Positions 26,837 through 40,330 of a stretch of DNA of 64,000 nucleotides are shown piece after piece (within the stretch, counting starts at the first letter, position 1; each line of letters begins with the position of its first letter). Both the position numbers and the translations under genes were made by a program. Location: NCBI GenBank assembly GCA_039654915.1, contig CM077597.1, positions 29,796,001 through 29,860,000 on the forward strand. The letters are read 5' to 3'. This stretch comes from Aquilaria yunnanensis (lineage: Eukaryota; Streptophyta; Magnoliopsida; Malvales; Thymelaeaceae). Under the pieces are notes generated by a model, which saw only the letters and a program-made list of their open reading frames with translations, ran no database searches and had not been told where the DNA came from.

Positions 26837-26844
26837 TATGCAGC

Positions 26845-28395
26845 CAACATACCTCGTATTAACTAAAACAACAAGAGTTGATTTGACATTTGGAATAGTA
26901 AACTTGTTACTACAGTGAATTGTTTTGGGCTAAGTTCGGCCTGCTTAGTCTCTTTTGGTTCGCCCCAAAAAGGTCCAAATAGGGGAAGAAAATGTTGAAT
27001 TACAAAGATGACCTATATCTTTCAATGATATTTTTTGTTTCATCCTCCAGCTTTTATGCGTTTCGGAATTGGTAGTGAGTTCCAAAATGCAGCTGAGATG
27101 GCACAAATTGGAAAAAGCTAAATGGTCAAAAGTCAAAAGGTCCTATATCTTCGGATGATACTACGCATTCATCCTTAAATTTTGAAATGTTTCAAAACTT
27201 AGAAATCATAATAAAATATTTTTCTTGGAACATGCAAAGTTTTATATTTTCTCATATATTTTTTTTAACTAATTACTTTAATAATTTTGAACATGATATG
27301 AAGAGTGTCGAAGCTGAAATAAACTAGGAATTTGATTGAGTATCGTTGACTTATTGGTTAAAATTACTTTTAATTATTTATTGTTAGAATTTATTTTAGC
27401 ATTAAAGTTACGAACATTTATGCCACAATTACCTCATTTGGGCCTTAGCAGCCCACTTCTTTCCTTCTCTCTCAGCCTGCTTTATAGTTTATTCTTTTAT
27501 TGGGCTCACTCTTGTCTAGACCAATGCTTGGTTAATCCCATATTTAGTTTTTGCACTTTTTCCCGTTATCAAATTGGCCCCAGACTTTCTTATCTGGCAA
27601 TTGAGTCTCAATTTCGACTTGTATTTTTTCTTTTTCGGTTTAAATGCTTATAACTTATTTTCATTGAATTTTAATTTACTAACCGCAACGAAGTGCAGGC
27701 TTAACACTAGTCTCTCCTAAAAGAGGAACCATGCATTGTTGATAAGCTAATTTGAGCCTTCCTCATAGTGACCATACTTCAACAGCAAGCCTATCTGAGA
27801 AGTCTGATATAGTCAAACACTGTTCAACTTCTTTATTTTTATAGCGCTTTAGAATTTATTTTTTATTAATAAAATCGGAAACGTCACATATAGAGCAGAA
27901 AAAAATAAAGTCAAAATAATTTAATCTGATTGGAAAACTATAAATTATAAACCCTCTTATATGTTAGACCAAAATGCATTGAATGCAAAAGCAAGACTAT
28001 TGTTGTCAAGCGAAAGTTTCTCGATCTGAGATTTGGTGGGTGTCATCAATCTTTTTCCTCTTTTCGTTTTCGCCTTAAATTTATTACTTAACTCTTTTAT
28101 TTAGTTTTAAACCTTTTTAAATCCTGCTGTATAGCACAAGGCGTATATCCATTAGAACCCTAGCCCCCACCTCCTCCTCTCTTCTCCAGTTTTCTTTACG
28201 TCATCTTTCTCCTTTCTTCTCCATGTCTCTAACTAGGTTTAGAGACTGACAAGTTAATTTACTGTTTTTCTTCCACTTGATAAACAACCCTTCATCTTTT
28301 TGTTTTTTACTATTTCTTCTTCCTCGTTATCCTTCACAAAATCCATTTATCATTACTAGCAAGAGTATCAACCGGTTCTTTTGACGCTCTATAGC
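26845..28395. other. AT-rich DNA, no gene recognised
   Basis: Only short frames; the 105-codon frame at 27336-27653 has no domain. No element boundaries found. Confidence 0.45.
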
Positions 28396-29900
28396 TAGGG
28401 ATGACAATTGGGTGAATTAGGTCAGTTTTGAGTTAAACCATTTAGGTTTGGATCTAATCAGGGTTAGCATGAATTCGACTTCATGCTAAGTTTAAGTCGG
28501 GTTATTTAGGTTTTGGTTGATTTTGGGTTTAGGTTAGAACTGTTCAAATTTATTTGGGTTCAAGTTCAATGCAAATTGGGTCAATTTTAGTCTCAAACAA
28601 CTTCAAGTTGGTTTCATGTCAGATTTGGGTTACTGGTGTATAAGCTGAAATAATTGAATTGATTCAATTTTTGTTAAAATTTAGATTAAAGAATTTGATT
28701 TTCTTTTGGTGTAATTTGATTTAATAAAAATTTTCTTTTCTTAGTATGTTTAATTAAAAATTCATAAAAATTTTCTTCAATATAGTTTATTACATATTTA
28801 GGTTATTTAATATTTTTTGTTATATTTTATGATACTTGATTGTTTTTCTAGATCCATACTATTCAGCTATCACTGCATAAACCACCTAGACCCTCACCTA
28901 ACTATCACCTAAACACATATTGCAACAGTTTTTGTTTGCTCCTATTCTAATGAATTTTCTATGAAATTGTTACAAAATGCAACTATAGTTCATCATTATT
29001 TACTAGGTTGTAAAGTTTCAAAATTTTGTGTGAAAATACAAAGATTTCAATAGTTTAGGGACCTATGTTGTAATTAATATATGAGACTGAAATTAAAATT
29101 TTCAAAATTTAGATACTTTATTGCATTGTATTTAGAATTTAGCGATGAATTTTTGTAATTTTGGTACTTTGCTACAAAGATCATTAAACTTACTAAATAT
29201 AAAAGTTACGTGTTTTGGAATAACCAAAATATGAGACTTACTAAACAAGGAAGTCCCTTTCTCAAATATGAGACTTACTAAGTAAAGAAGCCTTCAAAAA
29301 CTGGAAGTTATTAAATATGAAAATCCTCTTTTAAAATATAAGAATGACTAAACATGAAAGTCAGAAAAAAATGAAAACATGGTAGTTCCTTCCTCAAATA
29401 TAATACATACTAAATATGGAAGTTCCAAAAAATGGATGTTACTAATTATGGAAGTCACATTCCCTAAACATGAGACTCACTAAAGATAGAAATTCCAAAA
29501 ACTGGAAGTTACTAAATATAGAATCCCCTATATATGAGACTTACTAAATATGGAATGGAATAAAAAAAGAAAGTTAAGGTTTAAGGTGAGGTTAAAATTG
29601 GATTTCGTTGGGCCTAGTCATTGAGTTATCTCGGGTTCAGGTAAAGTTAGTTTTAGGCTTGGGTCATTTTGAGTTCAGGTCAATTTTTGCTTGAGTCATT
29701 ACAAGATCAAGTATTTCAAGTTCGAGTCATTTAGGTTCAAATTTTCTCAACTTTCACTTTAATCAGGTTCAAGTTCAGGTTTGGGTTGGATATATTTGGG
29801 TTTAGGTTGTTAATTTTTTTGGTCAAGTTAGGTTAGGTTGGGCTTAGGATTGGGTGAGTCGGGTTAGGTTGTCAGGTTGGGTCAAATTTTGTCATTCCTA
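28396..29900. mobile_element. Probable non-autonomous hAT element, 1.5 kb
   Basis: The left end TAGGGATGACAATTGGGTGA matches the reverse complement of the right end, TAGGAATGACAAAATTTGAC, over the first 12 bases with one mismatch. Both ends are followed by subterminal zones crowded with GGTTCAAGTT / GGGTTAGGTT words. I could not align a convincing 8-bp duplication. The centre holds a repeated 'ATGAGACTTACTAAATATGG' phrase at 29220-29560. No transposase. Confidence 0.5.
29220..29560 (+). repeat. Irregular tandem repeats around ATGAGACTTACTAAATATGG
   Basis: Within the hAT-like element, seven or so variants of a phrase containing GAGACTTACTAAA and AAAACTGGAAGTTACTAAAT alternate over 340 bp. Spacing is irregular, so slippage or repeated small duplications are likely. 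Confidence 0.55.
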
Positions 29901-31637
29901 GACTACAGTTGACAGATTTGTGTGATTTGTTTTTTTTTTTTTTTTTTTTCATGTTAGTGGGTCATGTGGAGGCCGAAAGCTAAAAAATGGTAGATATTGA
30001 TGATAAGGCATTATCGAATAATGCATCAGGTGATGACATTAGATTTTTTTATCTATTCATTATATTAAATTTATGTTAGTTGATCTACTATTAGGGGTTG
30101 ATTCACCTTTTATTTGGTTAGATTGTCTATGGTCTGTTTTGACTATTTGGTCATATTCTATTTGGGCTTTGTTCTAGTACTTGTGAGTTATTTATTTCAA
30201 ATTTATTTTAGTTTACATGTGTCGTGAGAGTGAGTAGTCTTTTTAGTGACCAGTTTCGTGTTCCTATTGTTCCTTAGAAACTTATGTCATTGTTGGATTG
30301 TAAGATGTTATTTGGATCACTATTGATTGAAATGAATAGCATCTTTTATCCAAAAATTCTGGTATATAACTCCCCTTTTAGACGAAAATCATTAACCCAG
30401 AAAAAAGTTGATGCATAGTGCAGAGGTGGCATATGAAACTTGATTTACATGAAGGAAAAATTGATAATTGAATTAAATTGTTTATATACCGTCAAAAAAC
30501 TAATCCATAGTTAAATTTATTGAAAAAATAATTACTAAATAATTTAAATTAATATCTCAAAGGTTGATTTCATACAGTTACTCTAATTAAATAGAAAACT
30601 AATTGGAAACATTTTCAAGAGATTTAGGACTAAAATAAAGTAATTAATATATTAAGGATGAAAGGCAAAACAAAAAAAAAAAAACAAATATTAGGGATTG
30701 TCTATAAAATTTGCTCTAAGTATTGTCAAATGGCATGAGAAATCACCTTTATAGCCCAATATTAACTTTTCTAAATCCATTTCAATGCTGCATTCGAAAC
30801 TAGACTTTATCAAACCAACGAACTTGTCATCGTTGCTTAGTAAGAACTAACACCCAATTCGTTTTAGTTTAAGTTAATTGACTCCAAAATAATTTATTTT
30901 ATTTTTATATCTTTTTTATCTGAAACTAATTTTAATTAAAACCAATATTATGTGGCAACAATAATCCATTGAAAACATAATTTTTTTAATCTTACTTAAT
31001 TTTTATGAATTTTTCTAGTTTAAGGCATTGAAAAAGAAAAATTCATAAAAATTTCACAATATCATGAAAGTTTAATTTTAAATGAATTATTGTATCTACA
31101 TAATATTAAATTTCAAGTGAAATTGGTTTCAAGAAAAAAAAGATGTAAAAATAAAAATAAATCAGTTGACTTAAGTTAAAACAAATTGACTATAAAATTG
31201 CATGATAATCATGAAGGAACCAAATTCATAATTCGTAACTGTGATAGTGTACAGGAGCTGTTAGATTGCGTAAGACTCACATCAAACTAATCTATCCAAC
31301 AGCTGTCACACATTTGTCAAAGTGACAGACATTAAGAGTGCAATTTTCTATCATGAAATGGATTGAAGTAATAAAATTGGGGTCATTCCATTGTCAATTA
31401 GTGGAAGGAAAATGCAAGTCATGCCAATGACACCATGTTTGAATCCGTCCGATCAAATATGGGCTCTTTGGATTACCAAGGACACACATTCATCAGACGA
31501 GCTTACACACAAAATATGGCTGATGACCTAAGTCACACAATACAAGCGTGGCCCGTTGTAAAGTTGGGCTCATCTACAATGATTTTTTGGACTCTGTGGA
31601 CCAAAGAGTATTCGGCCTACCATCCTAATACTTTTAT
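29901..31637. other. AT-rich DNA, no gene recognised
   Basis: Contains a 20-bp poly-T run near 29930-29950. The short 69-codon frame at 31435-31644 has no known domain and runs into the next MITE. Confidence 0.45.
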
Positions 31638-32081
31638 GGGATAATTACAATTTGTCATCTAAAATTTAGGTGAAATTACACTTTGTCATCTCTTATTTTA
31701 GAAATATACATTTTGCCCCCTAGCTTTTTAATATAGTCCAATAACAACTTTTGAAATTTTAATTTAGACTATATAGTATTTATCTTTAAATAATTTCAAT
31801 CTGTATATTATTTTTTTTATAGTTAATTGATATTTAAAAAATACAATTTTCTAGTTATGGAAAGAACAGAAAGAAAAAATTGATAATTTAAAATGTCCAT
31901 TAACTGTAAAAAATTATACAGATTGAAATTACCCAAAACTAGTTGCCGTAATATTTAAATTAAAATTTCAAAAGTTGCCGTCAAATTGTATTAAAAGGGC
32001 AGAGGCAAAGTGGATATTTTTAAAACAGAAGGACAAAAGTGTAATTTTACTGAAACATAAGGGGTAAATTGTAATTAACCC
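31638..32081. mobile_element. Mutator-type MITE, 444 bp
   Basis: Terminal inverted repeats GGGATAATTACAATTTGTC (left) and GGGTTAATTACAATTTACC (right, reverse complemented) extend about 100 bp inward on each side. The 9-bp duplications are TACTTTTAT (31629-31637) and TACTTTTAC (32082-32090), 8 of 9 matching. Non-coding. Confidence 0.8.
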
Positions 32082-32090
32082 TACTTTTAC

Positions 32091-33659
32091 TAGAAAGCAT
32101 AGTTGGCAAGTTTTTCTCTTAAGTTTAAAATATTACTGAAAACACAAATATTTTTATGCTTTATTGCATCTGAAACGGAAGATGGGCTCATAAGGAGTAA
32201 CAACAGTTACAACACAGCCTCTTTCTTTCATGGTTCTATTTTCAATTTGAATTAATGTTATGAAAAATAGACCATTTAATTTAGAAATCTATTCATGTGA
32301 GTCATCATGGTCAATTTGACACCAATATAATAATAGCACTTTTATTCACAGCCCTAAATTTCATAAGAGAAGCTATGAATGACAGATTTGATTGGCTTAA
32401 ACTTTATATAAATTATTTTTATGATTAAAATTCAATTCAAGGGTTAAATAGATTGTAGTGGGATTAATAATAAATTATCTAATGATTTGGGAATAAAAAT
32501 AAAACGTCTGTTCGTGGATTAAGTGGGGTTAAATAAAAGAAATTTTGCATACATCGGAATTAGGAAAACCCTTAGGATTTTATCTATTAACGATAACTTC
32601 TATTTTATTTAAATGTTAAATAACAATCAAATTGAATAATTTTAAATTGAATTTCTTTCGTTAGATTTAGTTTAGAGTTCTAAATCAAATCTATAAATAG
32701 AATCTACTAATTAGATTAGTAAGTGAGGATCCTTTTAGAGATTTTTTTTTAATTTCTAATGCTCTAATTATTTTATATATTATAAGTCTAAATAATTAAA
32801 GTCTAAATGCTAAATGATTCAACTATTTTTTAGACTTTAGACTAAATAATTAAAAATAGTTCTTGGTAAGATCAAAGAAAGAAATTGTTCTTCTTCCGTA
32901 AGGAATTCTTCCAAAAACTCCGAACCTAATCTATTCAAAAACGCACGTACAGTACTTTTTTGTTTACGAGCTAAAGTTTTAAGACAAGAAAGCCGAAGTA
33001 TATATTTTATTTGTATCTTTTCAAGTACACCACCCAGCTATCAGAAGCTCAGTCTTATCAACGTGAAGAAGCCCATTCTTGGGCTGCTAGTTATTCTCTA
33101 AGAGTGACAAATGAACGAATATCTAAAACTCAACTTGAGTTTGTTTAATTTAGAGCCGGTTTATGACTCATTTAAACTGATATGAAGCCAAGTTTAAATA
33201 ACTTTTAATTTTGATATCTGTTTGAATTTACTTGTTACTTGACTTGGCTCAATTTTAGTTTTTTCCCTTAATTTAAGTGAAAAGATTGAGCTCGAATTGA
33301 TCGGTTAAAAGTTTATTCATGGTTTGTTCGGATTCTTTTCAATCCAAACATAAAAAAATATATCAAACTTGATAGATATCTCATTCCAAACATGATCAGC
33401 TTATTACTTGGCTCGTGTCAACTTGCTTTTTGGCACTATAGTCTGAGTTTCATAATATGATGGAAGGAGATTCATTTTCTAAACATATAAAATGAAAGAT
33501 AAAAGAGGCAACATAGAATTTACTGAAAAAGGTAAATGGTAGAAATCATCCTTGAACTATACATCATGTTGCTTGGTTTGCATGCTATATAATTTTGTTT
33601 AATTGTCTTTAATTTTTTTTAGAAAATATTGTAGCTTTCAAGTTTGATTTTTAACTATC
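32091..33659. other. AT-rich DNA, no gene recognised
   Basis: No convincing frames. Near 33535-33580 is a phrase like the end of a foldback MITE (CATCCTTGAACTATACATCA), but its partner is not visible. Confidence 0.4.
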
Positions 33660-33673
33660 TTTTTTTTTTTTTT
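33660..33673 (-). other. LINE poly-A tail
   Basis: A run of 14 T on the plus strand is the poly-A of the minus-strand LINE. It lies about 30 bp after the end of the RNase H frame. Confidence 0.75.
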
Positions 33674-33701
33674 GTTGGTACTCAAAAACAAACTAAGAAG
33701 C

Positions 33702-34022
33702 TTAAGGAAAGAGAGAAGACACATGATCATAGGCAAGGGTGATATGTTGGCGAGGGACTACCACAAATGCACAGCAAGACATTGACTCCATGGAGTTGAT
33801 GATAGCTTGAAGAAGCAAAGTCAGGCTGGAAAGGATTGTGAGTGATCCATGAAATGCTGCCAAGGCTTGAGAATAATCTGTCAAAATAGTGATGTAAGAT
33901 ACCCTGAGCATTAATGCTACAATTAAAGCACTATGAATGCCCCTAAGTTTAGCCTCGAGGACCGATGAACAGAATTGAAACAATTGGCCTTCTTTTAGCA
34001 AGGGAAGGCCATTTATAGCCAT
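33702..34022 (-). pseudogene. LINE RNase H domain fragment
   Basis: The 106-codon open stretch contains the pattern E-A-K-L-R-G-I-H-S-A-L and then I-L-T-D-Y-S-Q-A-L. This corresponds to the Glu and Asp motifs of the RNase H found at the end of plant LINE ORF2 and in RNase H-like genes. Earlier parts of the domain are disrupted. Confidence 0.7.
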
Positions 34023-34309
34023 TCAAAGCCACACTATTGCTCCAAGCCCTAAGGAATGACCTCGAGCTCCGTTTACCATGAATATAGCCGTGGTACATGA
34101 AAGAGCCATGTAAGGATCCGTAGCCTAGTTGTGGGAAAGAGGATTAAGATGACCTAACATAAGTTGAAGCTCTTACATTAAAAAATCTTACGAAGAGTAA
34201 AGAGTCTGAATTAGCCCATTTTTCTCACTAAGAAATGAAGCCACAATAAAAAGGAAAGATTGAAAGACCAACTCATTTCATCCAAGCCATATGGTCTAGA
34301 GAGTGAACA

Positions 34310-34640
34310 CTAAAAAAAATGACCAATCCAAGTCCCAATTTCCTTTAATGACAAGTGATGTTTTCTAAGGTTATTAATGATCTGGGTGGCATAGCCGTTT
34401 TTAATTGAGTAACTTTCAGAAGGGGAATCGGTCCAGGAAATAAAATCAGGGCTCCCATTGTTTAAAGGTAGCAGAACAATAGAGATTAACTGGGAGACTT
34501 GGGAGAGGGGCAAGGTGGGGAATATTGTGAATGAAGTCATAATTCCAATCTCCAAATCCTTCTGAAATCAAGGTCATTACTTTTAAATCTTTATGCATGT
34601 GATAATTTGGGGAAATGGTTTTGAGATTAGTAGGCATAAC
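34310..34640 (-). pseudogene. LINE zf-RVT (reverse transcriptase zinc-binding) region
   Basis: Two overlapping frames carry the W-x-D-S-P-S-E-S-Y-S-I-K-N-G-Y pattern that precedes the Cys/His cluster of zf-RVT domains in plant LINE ORF2. A frame shift lies between them. Position between RT and RNase H agrees. Confidence 0.7.
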
Positions 34641-36829
34641 ACCTGGGATCCACTGGTCATACTAAATCCATATCAAATTTCTATCCCCAATTGTCTAACT
34701 GAGATTTGAAGAAAAAAGTTGACCATGGAGCAGACTCCTCCAGATAAATGAGCTGAATTTTTTGGCTTGACAATCCAGACAGATTGGGAATTGGCATATT
34801 TGGCTTGCAAGAATTTATAGACTAAAGCTTATTGATTACCAGTAAAGACTCTTCAAAAGGTCTTGGCTAGAAGAACTTTATTGAATAATTGCATATCTCA
34901 CATACCTAAACCCCCCAAGCTTTTAGGCACTGTTAATAAACTCTGGTTCTTAAGATGGCATCATTTCTGATTTGAATGGCTTGACCACCAAAACTTCACT
35001 ATATTGCTAAAAAGCTTGTCAAAGGTGGCAATTGAAACTTTAAATAAAACATGATATAAGTTGGGAGCAAAGACAGAGTAGACTGAATAAGAGTTAAATG
35101 GCTGGAGTTATTTAAAAGCTTATGTTTCCAATTGTTTAGTTGATTTGCCATCTTGTCTTAGGAATTGGAAAGTTACAAATCTGGACAAATTTTGATAGAA
35201 TAGGGCACCTAGGTAATTGACAATATTATAGTTGAGATTGAATGGTATAATATGACAGAACTCCTGAAAGATATGCTGAGGCACATTTTAGCTGAAAATT
35301 CGTTCCAATTTGGAGAAGTTAATTTCTTGATTAGCTACTGGAGCATACAACCTAAGAACATCATTAGTTGACATAACAATTGTCCTAGACAGCGGAAGAA
35401 TAGAAGACAATCATCAGCAAAAAACAGGTGATTAATTGTTTCAGACCCAATAATTGGTTAAAAGATTGTAGAAAAGATAGATTACTTGAAAAGGCCTTTG
35501 CATAGAGGATGAATAAATATGGCGATAACAATTCCCCTGTCTTAATCTAGCCTTAGGAGAGAACCAATCCGTGTTGTTTCCATTAACTAGGACAAAATAT
35601 GAGACAATGGCGATGCATTACTTAATGAGAGAAATCCAAGAATTTGGGAAGAGTATGGTTTTGAGGACTTTCTCGATAAAAGACTGTCAAATTTTATCAT
35701 AAGTTTTTAAAATGTCCAACTTCAACACAACCTTATAACCTCTTGGTCCTAAGTCTTGCTTTGATTGCTTAAATGCCTATATAAGCTCATGAGTGATGAT
35801 AATATTATCTTGGATGTGTAACCTCGAGATGAAAGCATTTTGAAATTCTAAGACCAAGGATGAGATAATCGGTTTTAACCTATTTACCAAAACTTTAGAA
35901 ATCATTTTGTAAAGCATGTTGCACAGGCTGATTGGCCGAAAGTCTTCCATGCATTGAGCTCCATTCTTTTTAGGAATAAGGGCAATTAAGTTCTTTCAAA
36001 AGATATCCCCCATTGAGGAAAGAAAAAATTGCTTTCATTACAGAGTTTCCCATAATGTACCGGTACTTGTTAAAGACTATAAGAGAAAGCCCATTAGGGC
36101 TAGGGGCCTTTAAATTAGCTTGATGGAAAGCTGACATTTTAATTTCTTCCCTAGTGAAAAGGAATAACATAGATGATTTTTGGTGTTTTGAAAGAACTCA
36201 GCTAATCTCTGAGAAAAGTTCACCCTGATCTGTTTCAGAAGTATAATGGAAATCAATGAACATATTTACGTAGTATGTGCGAATATTATTCCTTATATCA
36301 TCCTCGTCATAGATCCAAGAATCATTAGGCAGCTAAAGCGTAGCTATCCAAGAAGAGTTTCATCTGGGATGAGTAGCCTAATAGAAAAAGCTCATTTTAC
36401 AATTGCCCAAGGCAAGCCAATGTATTCTAGATTTCTAAGCCAATAAATATTCTTCATTAGCTAAAAGGGCTTAGTATTGATGATGTAGATTTGTAAGGCT
36501 AGAGTTATAAGAGGATGGGTCTTAAGAAGCTTGTAAACTAGCCATTTGAGTTTTAGTACTGATAATATCCTTCCAAAGTAAACCAATTGAGGATTTTCTC
36601 CACTGATGAAGAGTAAGCACTAAGGGAGGGCAGTTTGAGCAGTTTGAAACTGCTCTAAACATTAGTGGGCCTTGGATTGGGAAAGACAAGACAAATTTGA
36701 TGATTTCCTCACATTGCCCATATCGAGTCCAAAAAGCTTCAAAACAATAAAGACGATGGTAGAATTTCCTAGCTGGAGAAGTGTCCAGCAAAAGCAAAGC
36801 ATAGTTCAATTTTTGAAAAGATAAGTTGA
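34641..36829 (-). pseudogene. LINE reverse transcriptase region, many breaks
   Basis: Minus-strand reading in three frames recovers the L1-type RT motifs. The stretch LRQG...LSPYLFILYAKA lies at about 35495-35545 with a frame break inside it, and H-L-F-F-A-D-D-C-L-L (the catalytic FADD box) at about 35408-35440. Further upstream, 35970-36170 carries K-A-P-S-P-N-G-L-S. Multiple stops and indels mean no active enzyme. Confidence 0.8.
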
Positions 36830-37788
36830 CAGTGGCAGATCTAGAATTTTTACAAAAGGGGGTTCATATATATATACTCCTTTCGTTTCATGAAATCTGT
36901 CCTCTGTGATAATATACGCAAATTAAGATTTCTCTATTTTTTACTTCTTTCTTTTAATATAAAACTATTAGTTTATTTATTTTTATATAAAGTACATGTA
37001 CTTATCTAAAAAAAGTTACCAGTATTTATACTTTTTAATGGGCCATACGTACTTTTATTCTTTAATTTTCTCAACTTCTCTCTCCTTTCAATGATTGATA
37101 TATATATATATAATAATAAAGTTACCTTATTTGGAAAGATAAGAAGGAGACAACTATTTTGAAACTACTAAAAAAGGAATTGAGACCAATTATTGTAAAA
37201 CAGAGGGAGTAACTATTAATTTTGACATTAAATAATGATCAAAATTTATTTTTAGAAGACAAATTAAAAAAATACTCTAATTTTAACATCTTTTTTTCTT
37301 TCATTTGTTAAACAATTAGAAAAATATATAAACTATGAAGAAGATGAATGAGATATTCATGTTATATAAAATGTAAGAGACAAAATCTCATTGTAGCCCT
37401 TATAAACATCTTCCACTTAGCTTATTAACTTCATCTTGTACCCCAATTAGTTTTATAAATTTTCCTATATTTAAATTAGAAAAATATGGCAAGAAAATAA
37501 AGTTCAAGGCCTAAATAGGAAAATATGTGAAAGTTAAAGGGCCAAGATGAAATTTTTACCATTATTCTAATTGTTAATGGAGAGAAGAGATTGATTCATT
37601 TTGTAACTTTCTTAAGATAAGAGGAGACACATTATTTTATTTGAATAGATATTATTAAAATTATGGGGGTTCATTAAAAAACTTAAAGTGATCCAGTTAT
37701 GTAATTATGTTATGTATTTTTTATCAACATTTTTCTAAAAAAATGGGGTTTTTGGACCCGCATATTATCTATGTCCATCCCGCCACTG
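36830..37788. mobile_element. hAT-like MITE inserted in the LINE
   Basis: The left end CAGTGGCAGATCTAGAATTT and the right end, reverse complemented, CAGTGGCGGGATGGACATAG share CAGTGGC-G, a common plant hAT MITE terminus. The LINE coding homology stops at one end and resumes at the other. The 8-bp flanks TAAGTTGA and AAAGTAAA match at only 5 of 8, so the duplication is decayed. It contains a Stowaway MITE. Confidence 0.65.
36877..37209. mobile_element. Stowaway-like MITE nested in the hAT-like MITE
   Basis: TA dinucleotides flank ends CTCCTTTCGTTTCATGAAAT and (reverse complement of the right end) CTCCCTCTGTTTTACAATAA, a typical Stowaway terminus. It is 333 bp and non-coding. This makes a three-level nest: LINE, hAT MITE, Stowaway MITE. 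Confidence 0.75.
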
Positions 37789-38345
37789 AAAGTAAACTAG
37801 GCAAGTTGAAGGGAACAAGTTAAACCAATCTTCAGAACAATAGGCCTTATTAAGAATTTCACATACAAGATCCTTATCCTCCCTTAAGTTCGACCATGTG
37901 TAGGTATGGCCATTGCATGGAATCTGGAGCAAGTTTAAATTGTCCACAAAATCCTAAAGGAAGCCGACACCAGTACAGATGTGTGAATTTCTGCCAGATA
38001 TTTTCACTGTGGACAGAACTTGTTATCACCAATGATCATTAGAGAAGTAGTACACTGCAAAAGGACGGACTATATGTTTGTCCATGTAACTTGTGTAAGC
38101 CTTATAATGGGGTTACCATATATGCACCCAAGCAACCAAGGTTTGAAGCCCGCTGAACTAACTTGAAACAAAAGCAGGTTTGCATCCTTGTAAAGCAAAC
38201 AACAACATACATCAGAAGAATAGCCGAACCATAACCCTCCATTGCTGCCATTGGAGTTAACAAAATCATAGGAAGTAAGTCCCAGTCCATCCAATTTCGT
38301 ATTTACATCAGACCCTAACATGTAACATTCGGGTTTCCATAAAAA
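37789..38345 (-). pseudogene. LINE endonuclease (EEP) region
   Basis: Minus-strand frames contain N-G-S-N-G-G-L-W-F-G-Y at about 38215-38260 and C-N-G-H-T-Y-T-W-S-N at about 37885-37925. They match the G-G-L-x-x-x-W and T-W-x-N motifs of the apurinic-type endonuclease of plant L1 elements. The reading frame changes between them. Confidence 0.75.
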
Positions 38346-39240
38346 ATACTAGTTAGGGGCGTTGGGAATCGATCAGCTGTCAGAGATGACTTACCGCCGT
38401 GGGACGCCACAACCCACGACAGTTAAAACTGAGAAGCTTCATCTGTTTGCGTGGGTTTGCTTTGGCTCAAACCCAGTAGAGACAATAGACAGTTGCTGCA
38501 TAGCCTCTTTGTGTGAAGTGTCTAATCTTTCAACCGACTGAAGAACATATTCTAGAGAGGCTACAGAAAACAAAGCAAAAGGCAACCCCAAGATAGAACA
38601 AGGGAAATCAGGTAGAGAAGATGGCAGGGAGAATGACCTTTTATGAGGGCCAAAAAAAAAATGGAACCATCATGCGAAAAATCACTGGTTTTCCTCTTCC
38701 TGGAATTGACAGCTTCAACCCAATTTAGGCTTCTTCCAGATAACACCAGAGTCAGAAAAAATAGGACAGTAGAGTCTATTTCACCAGTTCAAGGAACAAG
38801 ATCTATCTCTTCGATGACATGCCTCCATAAGCCATTATTGATTACTCGGACAAAGGGATAGAAACTCCAAGTTGGGAACTACTTGATCTTAGGAGTTCGA
38901 TGAGCTTGGGAAGAAGAACTAGAGGTAGGCCAAAAGAGGAATGCTTTTACCTTTCCCAGGTCCTAATGAACTAGTTTTCTTGTGGACAACAACTAGTTTC
39001 TGCCCCTTTTGGGTGGAAATCCTAATTCGGGTGTAGGATCTGGTCATGCTTCATCTGTACCAGGCATGATTGAAGTGGATGATAAAGATAAAGATTCACG
39101 GGCAGATACATTCACTTTCCTTAATTTAGGAGAGAAGCAGGCTCGAGTAAGTGGGATAGAGCCCGGTTAGGCCTAGGCCGGAACCGACGAGTGTTCTTGA
39201 GAATCAGAGGAGGCTGTAGGAATTGAGCCCAGAAGAACCT

Positions 39241-40330
39241 TTATAGCTTCCATATTAATTGAGTCCGAATCTGTACTGGACTCCTGTGAAGTAGCTGTAA
39301 CTGAAGCCCATCTGAATCATCTTCTGAAGCTTCCTCTGGATCTTCTCCAGTTTCTGAATCATAAGGATTGAGGGGATTAAGATTCTGAGGAGCATCATCA
39401 CCAATAATAATTTCATTATGCTCTTCGTTATCCATGTTTAGTTATCCCCCAAGTCAAACAGGCGCATGATATGCATCATTAAAAACATTATTATCCTGCT
39501 GTTGAACATTAACAGGGCCAAGAACTTCATCCACTATACGCTAATTAGCAGCGTCATCATCGGAGGACTGATAAAGTAGAGTTTCCAAGTCACGCAATCT
39601 ACGTATGAAAGCTTGATGCTGGTTCAGATCCCTAAGAATTGTCGAGTGTTCCAGAGGCTTGTAAATTAGAGGTGAAACACGGAGAGAAATAATGCACTTG
39701 GATGTGGTCGAAATCTGTAACTTGCATCCACCACAACTTCTCCTTTTGTGCTTCTGCAACTTGCGGAAGAAATTTGCGGTAGTGGGATTTGGGAATGTCC
39801 GATAAAACCACACTTTTTGCAGATCTTGAAAGCATTCTCATATTTGAAAGAGATCTACAAAATACACCCTTTAATGGTTTCCAGATAAAACCCAGGAATA
39901 AGAGGATCACCAACATTGATAATTGACTTGAATCTAACATAATGCCATCGATTAGGACTATCATCATCATTCATGTTGAACTCCATCACTGGCCCAAATG
40001 CTGAGCAATATCATGTACAGTTTCCATATTTAGATATTGGAGTGGTAACCCATGTACTTGGTCCTCCACTTGAAGATGGGGTTGAGTTCGTTGGACCAGG
40101 ACAAGGGCACCGTCCAAATTCCAGAGGGATTCCATCTCAATCTTCACCAAGTCTGTCCAACTTCTGAAACGCAGCAAGAAATGATTCTGATCTAGACCTC
40201 CTAAGATCAACACTCTGTCTTCAGTTTGCCAAGCATGCCTGATGTAGGACTGAATGAAAGCAGGAGCGAACCTTCTACGGTCTACTATCTGTATGATAAG
40301 GGAGAGTGAGGTAATCTCTGGTTTCGTCTA
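39241..40330 (-). pseudogene. LINE ORF1 remnant (DUF4283-like, CCHC zinc knuckle)
   Basis: Around 40000-40215 a minus-strand frame has a DUF4283-like segment (NHFLLRFRSWTDLVKIEMES). Downstream, at about 39820-39840, lies the zinc-knuckle start C-K-K-C-G-F-I-G-H. An acidic tail (DSETGEDPEEASEDDSDG) at 39300-39400 ends ORF1. Frame changes occur between these parts. Confidence 0.7.
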
